Below, piece after piece: positions 44,884 through 53,048 of a stretch of DNA of 58,001 bases; positions within the stretch are counted from its first letter, which is position 1; every line of letters begins with the position of its first letter. The position numbers and the translations under genes were made by a program. The stretch comes from Candidatus Methylomirabilota bacterium (GTDB lineage: Bacteria; Methylomirabilota; Methylomirabilia; Rokubacteriales; CSP1-6), in contig DASYVT010000146.1 in NCBI GenBank assembly GCA_035936835.1, positions 1 to 58,001 of the forward strand, read 5' to 3'. The notes under the pieces are model-generated. The model was not told where the DNA came from and made no database searches. It saw only the letters and a program-made list of their open reading frames with translations.

Positions 44884-45001
44884 GTGGGAAATTTCACAAT
44901 GCGCCGAGCGCCCTGCTCGCGCGCGCGCTGGATTTAGAAGGACCACTCGGTAGAGAGCCTCACGCGCAGCTGGTCGATCTCCTCCGCCATGGCCGCGGCT
45001 G

Positions 45002-46237
45002 CTAGCCGGCCAGCCCGAGCAGAGTGTGCAGGAGCGCGTTGGCGCCCCGCTCAATGGCCCGCCAGTCGGAGGTCTCGTCTGGTCGGTGGCTGCGCCCGCC
45101 CTGCGAGGGGATGAAGAGCATGCCTGAGTCCGTCACCAGGGCGAGATTCTGAGCGTCGTGGCCCGCGCCGGAGGGCATTCGCTTGACCTTGAGCTTGAGC
45201 CCGGCCGCCGCGGCCTCCACGGCCCGCATGACGCGCGGAGCGCAGCGCGCGGGCTGGCTCCTGGAGATCGGGTTGATCGTCACCTTGAGCTTCCACTTCT
45301 TCGCGACCTGCTTGGCCAGGGCCAGGCACTGCCGCTCGAGCCGGGCCAATACCCTCGGGTCGAGCTCGCGCATCTCGTGGAGCAGGACGCAGCGGTCCGG
45401 CACGATGTTGGAGACGCCCGGGCCGACCTCGACCCGACCGAAGTTGGTGACGCTCTTGCCGCTGCCCTTCGTGATGATCAGCCGCCGCGCGCGCAGGGCA
45501 TACTCGGCCGCCGCCATGAAAGCGTCCCGGCGCCAGGCCATGGGTGTGGTGCCGGCGTGGTCGGCCTGGCCCCTGAAGGTCACCCAGCTCCGGCGGTTGC
45601 CCACGATGCCCTCGACGACGCCGATGGGGATCTTCGCCGCCTCGAGGTGCGGACCCTGCTCGATGTGCAGCTCGACATAGGCCGAGAGCGTCTTGGGGTT
45701 GCAGCGCGCCTTGGGAGCGTCGTAGGCGTTGAAGCCCGCCCGCGCCATGGCGTCCACGAGCCGTTCGCCGTCAGCGGCACGGAGGCGCGGGATCTGCTTG
45801 GCGTCGAGTTTGCCGGCGAAGGCGCTCGAGCCGAAGAGCCCCGCGTAGCGCCCCTCCTCGTCGCTCCACGCGGCGACCATGAGCGGCAGCCGGGTGCGCG
45901 CGCCCGACTCGTGGATGGCCTGGAGACACTCGAGCCCGGCCAGGACGCCCAGCGCGCCGTCGAGCGGGCCGCCGTTGGGCACCGTGTCGATGTGTGAGCC
46001 CGTAACGACCGACCGGCCGCCGTTGCCGAGCCGGCCGAAGGTGTTGCCCGCCTCGTCCACCCAGGTGCTGAGCCCGGCTTCCTTCATCCGCCCCAGCAGC
46101 CAGGCGCGGGCCTCCTCGTGCGCCGGGCTCCAGCAGGAGCGGGTGATGCCACGGCCGTCCGGGTTGCGCCCGAAGCGCGAGAGGGCTTCGAGATGGGTCC
46201 GGAGGCGCGGCAGGGAGATCGCGAGCGGGGCGGCCAT
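45002..46237 (-). CDS. M20 Zn-dependent amidohydrolase (allantoate / N-carbamoyl-amino-acid hydrolase type)
   Basis: 411 aa. Di-zinc ligands: His-Asp in VVTGSHIDTVPNGG, Asp in GPLDGALGVL, Glu-Glu in AAWSDEEGRYAG, His in YVELHIEQGPHLE, and His in MPSGAGHDAQNLA. Arg and substrate-gating stretches ADHAGTTPM and IPSQGGRSH match the hydantoinase/carbamoylase branch, which releases ammonia and CO2 from carbamoyl amino acids or allantoate. ATG 46237. Transcribed away from the acyl-CoA dehydrogenases. It could work with the DUF2877/amidohydrolase block, but these are 27 kb apart, so this is speculative. Confidence 0.92.
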   Translation of the reverse strand: MAAPLAISLPRLRTHLEALSRFGRNPDGRGITRSCWSPAHEEARAWLLGRMKEAGLSTWVDEAGNTFGRLGNGGRSVVTGSHIDTVPNGGPLDGALGVLAGLECLQAIHESGARTRLPLMVAAWSDEEGRYAGLFGSSAFAGKLDAKQIPRLRAADGERLVDAMARAGFNAYDAPKARCNPKTLSAYVELHIEQGPHLEAAKIPIGVVEGIVGNRRSWVTFRGQADHAGTTPMAWRRDAFMAAAEYALRARRLIITKGSGKSVTNFGRVEVGPGVSNIVPDRCVLLHEMRELDPRVLARLERQCLALAKQVAKKWKLKVTINPISRSQPARCAPRVMRAVEAAAAGLKLKVKRMPSGAGHDAQNLALVTDSGMLFIPSQGGRSHRPDETSDWRAIERGANALLHTLLGLAG

Positions 46238-46295
46238 GGCGGGCCGCAGTATACCGCGAGCGCTTCTTGAGGGAAAACCCGCCGCGGATGCGGTC

Positions 46296-46325
46296 TTGAC
46301 ACCCTTCGCGGGCGGCCCGTATCAT
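46296..46325 (+). promoter_or_regulatory. Sigma70-type promoter for the acyl-CoA dehydrogenase pair
   Basis: TTGACA (46296-46301), 18-base spacer, TATCAT (46320-46325). It lies in the 151-base divergent region between the M20 hydrolase and the dehydrogenases. A GGGAGGG ribosome binding site precedes ATG 46389. Confidence 0.65.
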
Positions 46326-46388
46326 GGGAATGAATTGCCGTTCAGTCACGCTATCGGGTCTTGAAGTCCTCACCTCGAGGGAGGGTTT

Positions 46389-47585
46389 ATGGATTTTGCG
46401 CTGACCCCGGAGCAGACATCTTTCCGGGATGAAGTCCGATCCTGGCTCGCGAAGAATCTGCCCAAGGACTGGAGTGACCGGATGCGGGTGGGGTCCGACG
46501 TGCCCCGGCCGGAGGTCTACGACTTCCTCCGCACGTGGCAGCGCAAGATGTACGACGCGGGCTTCATGGGCCTGACCTGGCCGAAGGACTACGGCGGCCG
46601 CGGGCTTACCTTCATGGAGGAGATGATCTTCCAGGAGCAGATCGCGCTCGCCAAGGCGCCCCCCGTGCTCAACATCCTGGCCATCGGCATGGCCGGTCCC
46701 ACCATCATCGCCTACGGCACCGAGGAGCAGAAGCGGCGCTATCCGGCGAAGATGCTGTCCTGCGAGGAGATCTGGTGCCAGGGCTACTCGGAGCCCAACT
46801 CGGGCTCGGACCTGGCCTCGCTCCAGACGCGCGCAGAGAAGGTGGGCGACCACTACGTCGTCAACGGCCAAAAGGTGTGGACGTCCATCGCGCACCAGGC
46901 CGATTGGATGATGCTGCTGGCGCGCACCGACGGGAAGGCCGAGAAGCACAAGGGGATCACCTACTTCCTCCTGGACATGCACAGCCCGGGCGTGACCGTG
47001 AAGCCGCTCAAGCAGATTACCGGCGACGACGAGTTCAACGAGGTCTACTTCGACAACGTCAAGGTGCCCGAGGCCAATATCCTGGGCGGCCTCAACAACG
47101 GCTGGGCCGTGGGCATGACCACGCTGATGTACGAGCGGCTGGCCCTGGGCTTCGGCCTCCAGGTGCGGCTCCGGATCGCCCTCGACGGACTCGTGGACCT
47201 GGCCAAGCGCACGAAGAAGAACGGCGCGCCGGCCACACAGGACCCCAACGTGCGCCAGAAGCTGGCGCAGATGTGGATCGACACCGAAGTGTTCAAGTAC
47301 ACCGGGGCCCGCGCCGTCACCAAGCTGCTCAAGGGCGAGCTGCCCGGACCCGAGGCCTCGGCCGGCAAGATGATGTGGGTCGAGGGCCACCAGCGTCTCC
47401 AGGAGCTGGCCATGGAGCTCCAGGGCCCGTATTCCCAGCTCGGCCGGGGCAGCCGGTGGGCCGTGGACGGGGGCGTCTGGCAGTACAGCTACCTCCGCTC
47501 GCGCGCCAACTCCATCGAGGGCGGGACGACCGAGATCCAGAAGAACATCATCGGCGAGCGTGTGCTCGGCCTTCCGAAAGGCTAG
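46389..47585 (+). CDS. Acyl-CoA dehydrogenase, catalytic-type subunit
   Basis: 398 aa FAD enzyme. N-terminal helical domain (MDFALTPEQTSFRDEVRSWL), middle beta domain with CQGYSEPNSGSDLASLQTRA and VNGQKVWTSIAHQADWMML, C-terminal helical domain with YERLALGFG and the likely catalytic Glu region RANSIEGGTTEIQKNIIGER. Acyl substrate unknown; the N-terminal form resembles FadE subfamilies acting on steroid or branched acyl-CoAs. It lies 3 bases before a second dehydrogenase, and such pairs can form alpha2beta2 enzymes. Confidence 0.93.
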   Translation: MDFALTPEQTSFRDEVRSWLAKNLPKDWSDRMRVGSDVPRPEVYDFLRTWQRKMYDAGFMGLTWPKDYGGRGLTFMEEMIFQEQIALAKAPPVLNILAIGMAGPTIIAYGTEEQKRRYPAKMLSCEEIWCQGYSEPNSGSDLASLQTRAEKVGDHYVVNGQKVWTSIAHQADWMMLLARTDGKAEKHKGITYFLLDMHSPGVTVKPLKQITGDDEFNEVYFDNVKVPEANILGGLNNGWAVGMTTLMYERLALGFGLQVRLRIALDGLVDLAKRTKKNGAPATQDPNVRQKLAQMWIDTEVFKYTGARAVTKLLKGELPGPEASAGKMMWVEGHQRLQELAMELQGPYSQLGRGSRWAVDGGVWQYSYLRSRANSIEGGTTEIQKNIIGERVLGLPKG

Positions 47586-47588
47586 ATC

Positions 47589-48770
47589 ATGAACTTTGGG
47601 TTCAACGAAGAGCAGGAGCTGCTGCGGAGCACCGCGCGGAAGTTTTTCGACAACGAGTGCGCCTCGGAAACCGTCCGCAAGCTCATGGACGGCCCCGAAG
47701 GCATGACGCCCGACCTCTGGAAGAAGATCGCCGAGCAGGGGTGGACCGGGCTCATCTTCCCCGACGAGCACGGCGGCATGGGCCTGGGCTTCGTGGACCT
47801 CGTGGTGCTGATGGAGGAGATGGGCCGCTCGGTCGTGCCCGGACCGTTCTTCTCTACCGTGCTGCTGGGAGGCCTCGCCATCCGCGAAGCGGGCACCGAC
47901 GCTCAGAAGAAGGCGTGGCTGCCGAAGATCTCCTCGGGCGATGCGCGCGCGACGCTCGCCTGGATGGAGCCCTCCGCCGAGCTAGGCGCCGGCGGCATCA
48001 CGCTCCAGGCGGCGGCCAAGGGCGCAGGCTTCACGTTGGACGGCACCAAGCTCTTCGTCCACGACGCCCACACCGCCGACGTGATCGTCGTCGCGGCCCG
48101 TACGTCCTCCGGGCAAAATCCCCCAGCGGGCGGGCAAAATCCCCCAGCGGGCGGGCAAAATCCCGAAGACGGCGTGTCCCTCTTCCTCGTTCCCAAGGGC
48201 ACGCCCGGCTTGAGCGTCACGCTCCTGCCGACCATGGACCAGACGCGCAAGCTCTGCGAGGTCGGGCTCAAGGACGTCGCGCTCGGGGCCGATGCGCTCA
48301 TGGGGCAGGCCGGCTCGGGCTGGGCGCCGCTTGCCCGCGTCATCGACCGGGCCACGGTCGCCCTCTGCGCCGAGATGTGCGGCGGCGCGCAGAAGGTGCT
48401 GGAGATGACGGTCGAGTACGCGAAGATCCGGCAGGCCTTCGGCCGGCCCATCGGCTCCTACCAGGGCGTCAAGCACAAGGCCGCGGACATGCTGGTGGAC
48501 GTCGAGAACAGCAAGTCGATCACGTACTACGCCGCGTGGGCCATGGACGAGGGCGTGCCTGAGGGCCAACTCGCAGTCAGCATGGCGAAGGCGTATGTCT
48601 CGGACGCCTACCGCCGGGTCTCCGGCGCCGGCATCCAGCTCCACGGCGGCATCGGGTTCACCTGGGAGCACGACCTGCACCTCTACTTCAAACGGGCCAA
48701 GGGGTCGGAATTCACCTTCGGCGACGCCACGTGGCATCGCGAACGGGTGGCCCAGTTGGTCAACCTCTAG
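47589..48770 (+). CDS. Acyl-CoA dehydrogenase, partner-type subunit with repeat insertion
   Basis: 393 aa. N-terminal domain (NFGFNEEQELLRSTARKFF), LIFPDEHGGMGLGFVDLVVL, FAD region, then VEYAKIRQAFGRPIGSYQGVKH and IQLHGGIGFTWEHDLHLYFK. The C-terminal Glu-Gly-Gly-Thr motif of its neighbour is absent, fitting a non-catalytic partner subunit. After AARTSS there is an insertion of three GQNPPAG-type heptads encoded by 21-bp tandem repeats (48111-48170), which interrupts a loop before EDGVSLFLVP. Stop at 48770 is followed at once by palindromic element copy 2. Confidence 0.92.
   Translation: MNFGFNEEQELLRSTARKFFDNECASETVRKLMDGPEGMTPDLWKKIAEQGWTGLIFPDEHGGMGLGFVDLVVLMEEMGRSVVPGPFFSTVLLGGLAIREAGTDAQKKAWLPKISSGDARATLAWMEPSAELGAGGITLQAAAKGAGFTLDGTKLFVHDAHTADVIVVAARTSSGQNPPAGGQNPPAGGQNPEDGVSLFLVPKGTPGLSVTLLPTMDQTRKLCEVGLKDVALGADALMGQAGSGWAPLARVIDRATVALCAEMCGGAQKVLEMTVEYAKIRQAFGRPIGSYQGVKHKAADMLVDVENSKSITYYAAWAMDEGVPEGQLAVSMAKAYVSDAYRRVSGAGIQLHGGIGFTWEHDLHLYFKRAKGSEFTFGDATWHRERVAQLVNL
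48111..48170. repeat. 21-bp tandem repeats in frame inside acyl-CoA dehydrogenase
   Basis: Units begin at 48111, 48132 and 48153; the first two are identical and the third diverges after GGGCAAAATCCC. They encode a heptad GQNPPAG repeated, adding about 18 residues. Confidence 0.92.
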
Positions 48771-48773
48771 GAT

Positions 48774-48899
48774 GCAGGCCGCCGATAAGGGCCCATCTGC
48801 TTCGTTGGCGCCCTCGGCTGCATGCTCAACGTACAGGAGTACGCCTCGCATGCAGCCATCGGGCGCCGCCTCGCATCTGGGCCCTTCTCGACGGCCTGC
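48774..48899 (+). repeat. Nested palindromic element, copy 2
   Basis: 126 bp, palindromic end to end, starting 3 bases after the dehydrogenase stop. Arms from outside in: GCAGGCCG/CGGCCTGC (48774-48781, 48892-48899); GGGCCCA/TGGGCCC (48789-48795, 48878-48884); GGCGCCC/GGGCGCC (48807-48813, 48861-48867); GGCTGCATGC/GCATGCAGCC (48816-48825, 48848-48857); apical CGTAC-AGGA-GTACG (48830-48843). Copy 1 at 30810-30988 keeps the apical part exactly and compensates base changes in the supporting stem. No coding potential beyond chance frames. Confidence 0.9.
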
Positions 48900-48910
48900 C
48901 GGGTAATTGA

Positions 48911-50242
48911 GTGGGACGGATCCGAGAGCGGTTCGGCAAGTGGATCCGTCGGGGCGCCGACCCGGCGCCTCCCAAGAATCCCCTGCTATTCGCCGGCCAT
49001 GAAGAGATCCAGGACATCGCGCGCCAGATGGCGCGCACCAAGGTCGAGCTCGATCGATCCATCCTGACGCTCAGGAGCTGGGCCCGCGACCTCTCCCGCC
49101 GCGTGGCCGAGAGCGGGGGGCGGCTCGACCAGGGCCACGACCTTCGCTCGCTGGGCGAAACCGTGGGCGGTCTCGCGCACAACTTCAACAACTCGCTCGC
49201 GGCCATCCTGGCCTACACCGAGCTGCTCCTCCGCGACGCGCCCAAGGAGTCGACCGGCCACCGCCGGCTCGTGGTCGTCCGCGAAGTTGCGCTCGAGGCG
49301 TCGGCGACGGTGCGGCGGCTCCAGGATTTCGTCTCGCGCCAGCCGGAGGTCGCCTTCGGTCCCGTCGGTCTCCCGGCCGTCATCCAGGAAGCCCTCGACC
49401 TGACGGCGCCACGCTGGCGCGACGACGCCGAGCGCCGCGGCGTCGTCATCACCGTCACGCAGGACATGGAAGCGCTGCCGCCCGTCGAGGGCATCGCCTT
49501 CGAGCTGCGCGATGCTCTCGTGCGCCTTATCCTCAACGCCGTCCAGGCCATGCCCGAGGGCGGCACGCTCGGCATCCGCGCCGCCAGCGAAGAGTCGGGC
49601 TGGATCGTCATCGAGGTGCACGACACGGGTATCGGCATGACCGAAGAACACTCGCGCCTCGTGGCCAACCGCGCCCTTGAAAAGGCCCCGACGGACCGCG
49701 GGGGCCGAGGGCTGGCCGAGGTCGCCGAGATCATCGAGCGCCACGGCGGCAGCATGAGCATCGAGAGCGAGCCGGGTCGAGGCACGGTCGGCCGGCTGCG
49801 CCTGCACGCGAGCCGCTTCCAGATCATCCCGCCCACCGAGGGCGTCGTGGCGCCCGTGCACCCGGAGCAGGCCTCCCGGATCCTGCTCGTGGACGACGAC
49901 CCGCGTCTGCTCACCGTCCTCTCCGACATGCTCCAGTCCTACGGGCACGCCGTCACCACGGCCGCCAAGGGCGAGGAGGCGGTGCAGATGTTCGACCCGA
50001 CCCTGTACGACGTGGTCATCACGGACCTCGGCATGCCGCGCATGAACGGCTGGGAGGTCGCCGAGCGCATCAAGGCCCAGTCCCCCGAGACGCCGGTGTT
50101 CCTCCTGACGGGCTGGGGGGAGAGCGTTGCCGCTCACGAAGGCAGCCAGTTCGTGGACCGCGTGGTCGCCAAGCCGGTCTCCGCCGAAGCCCTGATGGAG
50201 CAGCTGGCCGAGCTGCACCGCACGCGCGCTCCGGCCCCGTGA
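48911..50242 (+). CDS. Soluble hybrid histidine kinase with receiver domain
   Basis: 443 aa. No membrane segment. HisKA with phospho-His in GGLAHNFNNSLAAILAYTEL; HATPase with LILNAVQAMPEGG and VHDTGIGM; C-terminal receiver (about 320-440) with DDDP, phospho-acceptor Asp in DVVITDLGMPRMNGWEVAE and Lys in RVVAKPVSAE. The unit is unusually short, with no sensor domain beyond the first ~85 residues. GTG 48911 is the start. The stop overlaps the Nudix gene's GTG (GTGA). Input and output partner unknown. Confidence 0.9.
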   Translation: MGRIRERFGKWIRRGADPAPPKNPLLFAGHEEIQDIARQMARTKVELDRSILTLRSWARDLSRRVAESGGRLDQGHDLRSLGETVGGLAHNFNNSLAAILAYTELLLRDAPKESTGHRRLVVVREVALEASATVRRLQDFVSRQPEVAFGPVGLPAVIQEALDLTAPRWRDDAERRGVVITVTQDMEALPPVEGIAFELRDALVRLILNAVQAMPEGGTLGIRAASEESGWIVIEVHDTGIGMTEEHSRLVANRALEKAPTDRGGRGLAEVAEIIERHGGSMSIESEPGRGTVGRLRLHASRFQIIPPTEGVVAPVHPEQASRILLVDDDPRLLTVLSDMLQSYGHAVTTAAKGEEAVQMFDPTLYDVVITDLGMPRMNGWEVAERIKAQSPETPVFLLTGWGESVAAHEGSQFVDRVVAKPVSAEALMEQLAELHRTRAPAP

Positions 50243-51042
50243 CCCCCGTCCGGCCCAAGCCCGCGTCGTCCGTCCTCCTCGTCCGCCAGGGGTCGCAGTC
50301 GCCGGCCGAGGTCTACATGATCCGCCGGCAGAAGAGCATGCGCTTCCTCGGCGGCTTCTACGCGTTCCCTGGTGGCAAGGTGGATCCCGAAGATGGCGAG
50401 CCCCAAATCTTGGCCCGCTGCCGCGGCATCACGGCGGCCCAGGCCGAGCGGCTCGTGCCGTCGGAGGACGGCCTGCCGGCGCTGGCCTTCTGGGTGGCGG
50501 CGGCGCGCGAGCTGCTCGAGGAGACGGGTGTGCTGCCGGCCTTCGACGGGACGGGGCGCGCGGTCGCCTGGGCCGAGCCGGCCGCCGCAGGGCGGCTCGA
50601 GGCGTTCCGCGCCGCCCACATGGCAAAGCGCGCGCCGCTTGCCGCGCTGCTCGCCGCGGAGGGCTGGTACCTCGATCTCGGACCCTTCCGCTACCTCTCG
50701 CACTTCATCACGCCGCCCTCGAGCCCCATCCGCTTCACGGCGCGCTTTTTTCTCGCCCCCGTTCCCGTGGGCCAGAGCCCGCGCCTCTTTCGCGAGGAGG
50801 CCTCGGAGAGCTTCTGGATCGACCCGGCCGAGGGCTTCCGTCGCCACCGGAGCGGGGAGTGGGCCATGGCAGAGCCGGCCGACTGCGGCTTGGGCTACCT
50901 CGCCCAGTTCGACGGTCTCGAGTCCGTATGGGCCGCCCACGCCGACGGCAGGCACAAGTTCCACGGCATCCTCGACCGCGTCCAGGCAGCCGGCGTGGAG
51001 ATCCGGAGAGGCGCCGACGGCCGGACGCCCGCCGCGCCTTGA
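50239..51042 (+). CDS. Nudix hydrolase
   Basis: 267 aa. An extended Nudix box: YAFPGGKVDPEDGEP and, after an insertion, AFWVAAARELLEETGVL supplying the REx2EE catalytic core. Preceded by VYMIRRQKSMRFLGGFYA. Resembles the long NUDT19-like Nudix enzymes that hydrolyse CoA or acyl-CoA species; substrate not certain, but the neighbourhood of acyl-CoA genes fits. GTG 50239 overlaps the kinase stop. Confidence 0.88.
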   Translation: MTPVRPKPASSVLLVRQGSQSPAEVYMIRRQKSMRFLGGFYAFPGGKVDPEDGEPQILARCRGITAAQAERLVPSEDGLPALAFWVAAARELLEETGVLPAFDGTGRAVAWAEPAAAGRLEAFRAAHMAKRAPLAALLAAEGWYLDLGPFRYLSHFITPPSSPIRFTARFFLAPVPVGQSPRLFREEASESFWIDPAEGFRRHRSGEWAMAEPADCGLGYLAQFDGLESVWAAHADGRHKFHGILDRVQAAGVEIRRGADGRTPAAP

Positions 51043-51067
51043 CAGGCGCATGCCCCAAAGGCTTACT
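51039..51067 (+). promoter_or_regulatory. Possible promoter ahead of the benzoate-CoA-ligase-type gene
   Basis: Perfect TTGACA at 51039-51044 overlapping the Nudix stop, with only a weak -10 (CTTACT, 51062-51067). It may give a second start for the aromatic-acid block. Confidence 0.3.
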
Positions 51068-51077
51068 CTGACGGCCC

Positions 51078-52583
51078 ATGGCTGATCTCGCCGTCGATAA
51101 CGCCGCGTCCGCCTTGATCGACCACCCGCTCGCCGAGGGACTGGGCTCGCGCGCGGCCATCGTGACGCCCGGGAAGTCGTGGACGTACGGCGAGCTCCAG
51201 GCCCTGACGGACCGCGCAGCGCATGGGCTCCGCCGGCTGGGCGTCGAGCCCGAGCAGCGGGTGGCGCTCCTCATGCCCGACGGCGTCGAGTTTGCCGCCG
51301 CGTTTTTCGCCACGCTCAAGCTGGGCGCCGTCGCCGTCCCGCTCAATACGCGCGCGGCCGCCGGGGACTTGGGCGTCATCCTGGACGACTGCCGGGCCAA
51401 GGTCCTGGTCGCGGACCGTGATCTCAGCAAAGCGCTCGGCCCCGCCGTGCAGGGGCGCGCCGTCGATTTCGAGAGCCTTGCCGGCGGGGCGCCCGCCGGA
51501 CCGGTCGCGCCCGAGCCCGTGGGGCAGGACGCCATGGCCGTCTGGCTCTACACCTCCGGCACGACGGGCACCCCCAAGGCGGCCGTTCACTGCCACCGCA
51601 CGCTGCTGGCCGGCCACCACTACGGCGCGGACGTGCTGGCTATCGGTCCCGGCGACCGGGTTTTCGCGACCTCCAAGCTCTTCTTCGCCTACGCCCTCGG
51701 CAATGCGCTCGCCCTGCCGCTCTACGCGCGCGCGAGCGGCTTCCTTCACCCGGCCTGGGCGGAGGCTCCGGTCGTGCTCGAGGTGCTGCGGAGCTACCGG
51801 CCGACGCTCTACTTCTCGGTCCCGACGGTCTACGCGCGGCTCCTGCGGGCCGACCTGCCCGCGGACGCGTTTCGCTCGGTGCGCCTCTGCATCTCTGCGG
51901 GGGAGCGGCTTCCCGCCGAGGTCTACCACGCATGGAAGGAACGCTTCGGCGTCGAGATCCTCGACGGCATCGGCGCCACGGAGACGGTCTTCATGTTCGT
52001 CTCGAACCGCGCGGGGCGGAGCCGCGCGGGCTCGACCGGCACGCCGGTGGACGGAACGGAGGTCAAGCTCCTCGACGCGGCGGGACAGCCGGTCGCCGAC
52101 GGCGAGCAGGGCGTTCTCTGGGCCAAGACGCCTTCGACCGCGGCTGGGTACTGGAAGCGGCTCGATCACTCGCGCCGCACCTTCGTCGGGGAGTGGTTCA
52201 GGACGGGCGACGTCTACGTCCGGGACGCGGACGGCTTCTACAGCCACTGCGGGCGCGAGGACGATTTCTTCAAGGTGGCAGGGCAGTGGGTCGTGCCCGG
52301 CGAAGTCGAGGCGGTACTGATGAAGCACCCCGGCGTCCTCGAGGCGGGCGTGGTCGGCGCCGAGGAGGCTTCGGGGCTGATCAAGCCCTTCGTCTTCATC
52401 GTGCCGCGGGACGCCACCGTCGAGGCGGCCGCGCTCCAGGTCGAGCTCATGCGGCACGCCGAACAGCTCCTGCCGAGCCACCAGCGGCCGCGCGAGATCC
52501 GCATCGTCGCCGAGCTGCCCCGCACCGCCACGGGCAAGCTCCAGCGCTTCAAGCTCAAGGAGTACGTTCATCCCGATGCGTAG
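51078..52583 (+). CDS. Benzoate-CoA-ligase-family acyl-CoA synthetase
   Basis: 501 aa adenylate-forming enzyme. P-loop AVWLYTSGTTGTPKAAVHCHR, core FFAYALGNALALPL, ISAGERLPAEVY, GIGATETVFMFVSNR, hinge TGDVYVRDADGF and catalytic Lys in PRTATGKLQRFKL. These forms match the benzoate/4-hydroxybenzoate-CoA ligase family, which activates aromatic acids as CoA thioesters. Followed by a thioesterase and a ring-cleavage dioxygenase, supporting an aromatic-acid role. ATG 51078. Confidence 0.9.
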   Translation: MADLAVDNAASALIDHPLAEGLGSRAAIVTPGKSWTYGELQALTDRAAHGLRRLGVEPEQRVALLMPDGVEFAAAFFATLKLGAVAVPLNTRAAAGDLGVILDDCRAKVLVADRDLSKALGPAVQGRAVDFESLAGGAPAGPVAPEPVGQDAMAVWLYTSGTTGTPKAAVHCHRTLLAGHHYGADVLAIGPGDRVFATSKLFFAYALGNALALPLYARASGFLHPAWAEAPVVLEVLRSYRPTLYFSVPTVYARLLRADLPADAFRSVRLCISAGERLPAEVYHAWKERFGVEILDGIGATETVFMFVSNRAGRSRAGSTGTPVDGTEVKLLDAAGQPVADGEQGVLWAKTPSTAAGYWKRLDHSRRTFVGEWFRTGDVYVRDADGFYSHCGREDDFFKVAGQWVVPGEVEAVLMKHPGVLEAGVVGAEEASGLIKPFVFIVPRDATVEAAALQVELMRHAEQLLPSHQRPREIRIVAELPRTATGKLQRFKLKEYVHPDA

Positions 52584-52589
52584 CCATGC

Positions 52590-52627
52590 GCCCCATGCTT
52601 AACCACGTGCCCCATGCTTAACCACGT
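52590..52627. repeat. 19-bp exact tandem duplication at the thioesterase start
   Basis: Two identical 19-bp units (52590-52608 and 52609-52627), each containing an ATG. The upstream copy makes a short reading frame (52595-52621, 8 codons plus stop) that overlaps the true start at 52614. Confidence 0.92.
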
Positions 52628-53048
52628 GATAGACATCAAGGTGCGCTGGTCCGAGGCGGACCCGGCCGGGATCGTGTTCTACCCGCGCTTCTTCGAATGG
52701 TTCGACCTGGCCACGGAGTCGCTCTTCGAATCGCACGGGCTGCCATGGGCGGAGATCTTTCCCAAGTACCGCGTGGTGGGCGTGCCTATCGTCGAGTCTG
52801 GCGCGCGCTTCGGCTCGCCCGTGCGCTACGGCGAGCTGGTGCGGATCCGCTCCACCGTGAGCGAGGTCCGTGACAAGACGTTCCGCGTGGAGCACGAGGT
52901 CTCGGTCGGCGAGCGCCACTGCGCCACCGGCTTCGAGGTGCGCGCGTGGGTCGCCAGGCCCGAGGAGCCCGGCGGGCGACTCGCGGCCACGCCGTTTCCG
53001 GAGGAGATCGTGGCGAGGCTCAAGGGACAGGGAGGCCTCTACGCATGA
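52614..53048 (+). CDS. Hotdog-fold acyl-CoA thioesterase (4-hydroxybenzoyl-CoA type)
   Basis: 144 aa. Active-site Asp in RWSEADPAGIVFYPRFFEWF, the signature of the YbgC/4HBT family, then VRYGELVRIRSTVSEV and HEVSVGERHCATGF. It hydrolyses an acyl- or aroyl-CoA; the preceding aromatic-CoA ligase suggests an aroyl substrate. ATG 52614 is chosen; the duplicated upstream ATG (52595) leads to an early stop. Its stop overlaps the next gene's ATG (ATGA). Confidence 0.9.
   Translation: MLNHVIDIKVRWSEADPAGIVFYPRFFEWFDLATESLFESHGLPWAEIFPKYRVVGVPIVESGARFGSPVRYGELVRIRSTVSEVRDKTFRVEHEVSVGERHCATGFEVRAWVARPEEPGGRLAATPFPEEIVARLKGQGGLYA

Noticed and set aside
45771-47771. Minus-strand open frame opposite the acyl-CoA dehydrogenases
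   Set aside because: Shadow of the plus-strand dehydrogenases and overlaps the M20 gene in another frame.
48111-48170. Short regularly spaced repeats as a CRISPR array
   Set aside because: The units are contiguous 21-mers without spacers, lie inside a coding frame, and no cas genes are present.
48822-49067. Small open frames across palindromic element copy 2
   Set aside because: They arise from the palindrome itself; there is no ribosome binding site, and the corresponding frames of copy 1 are not conserved as protein.
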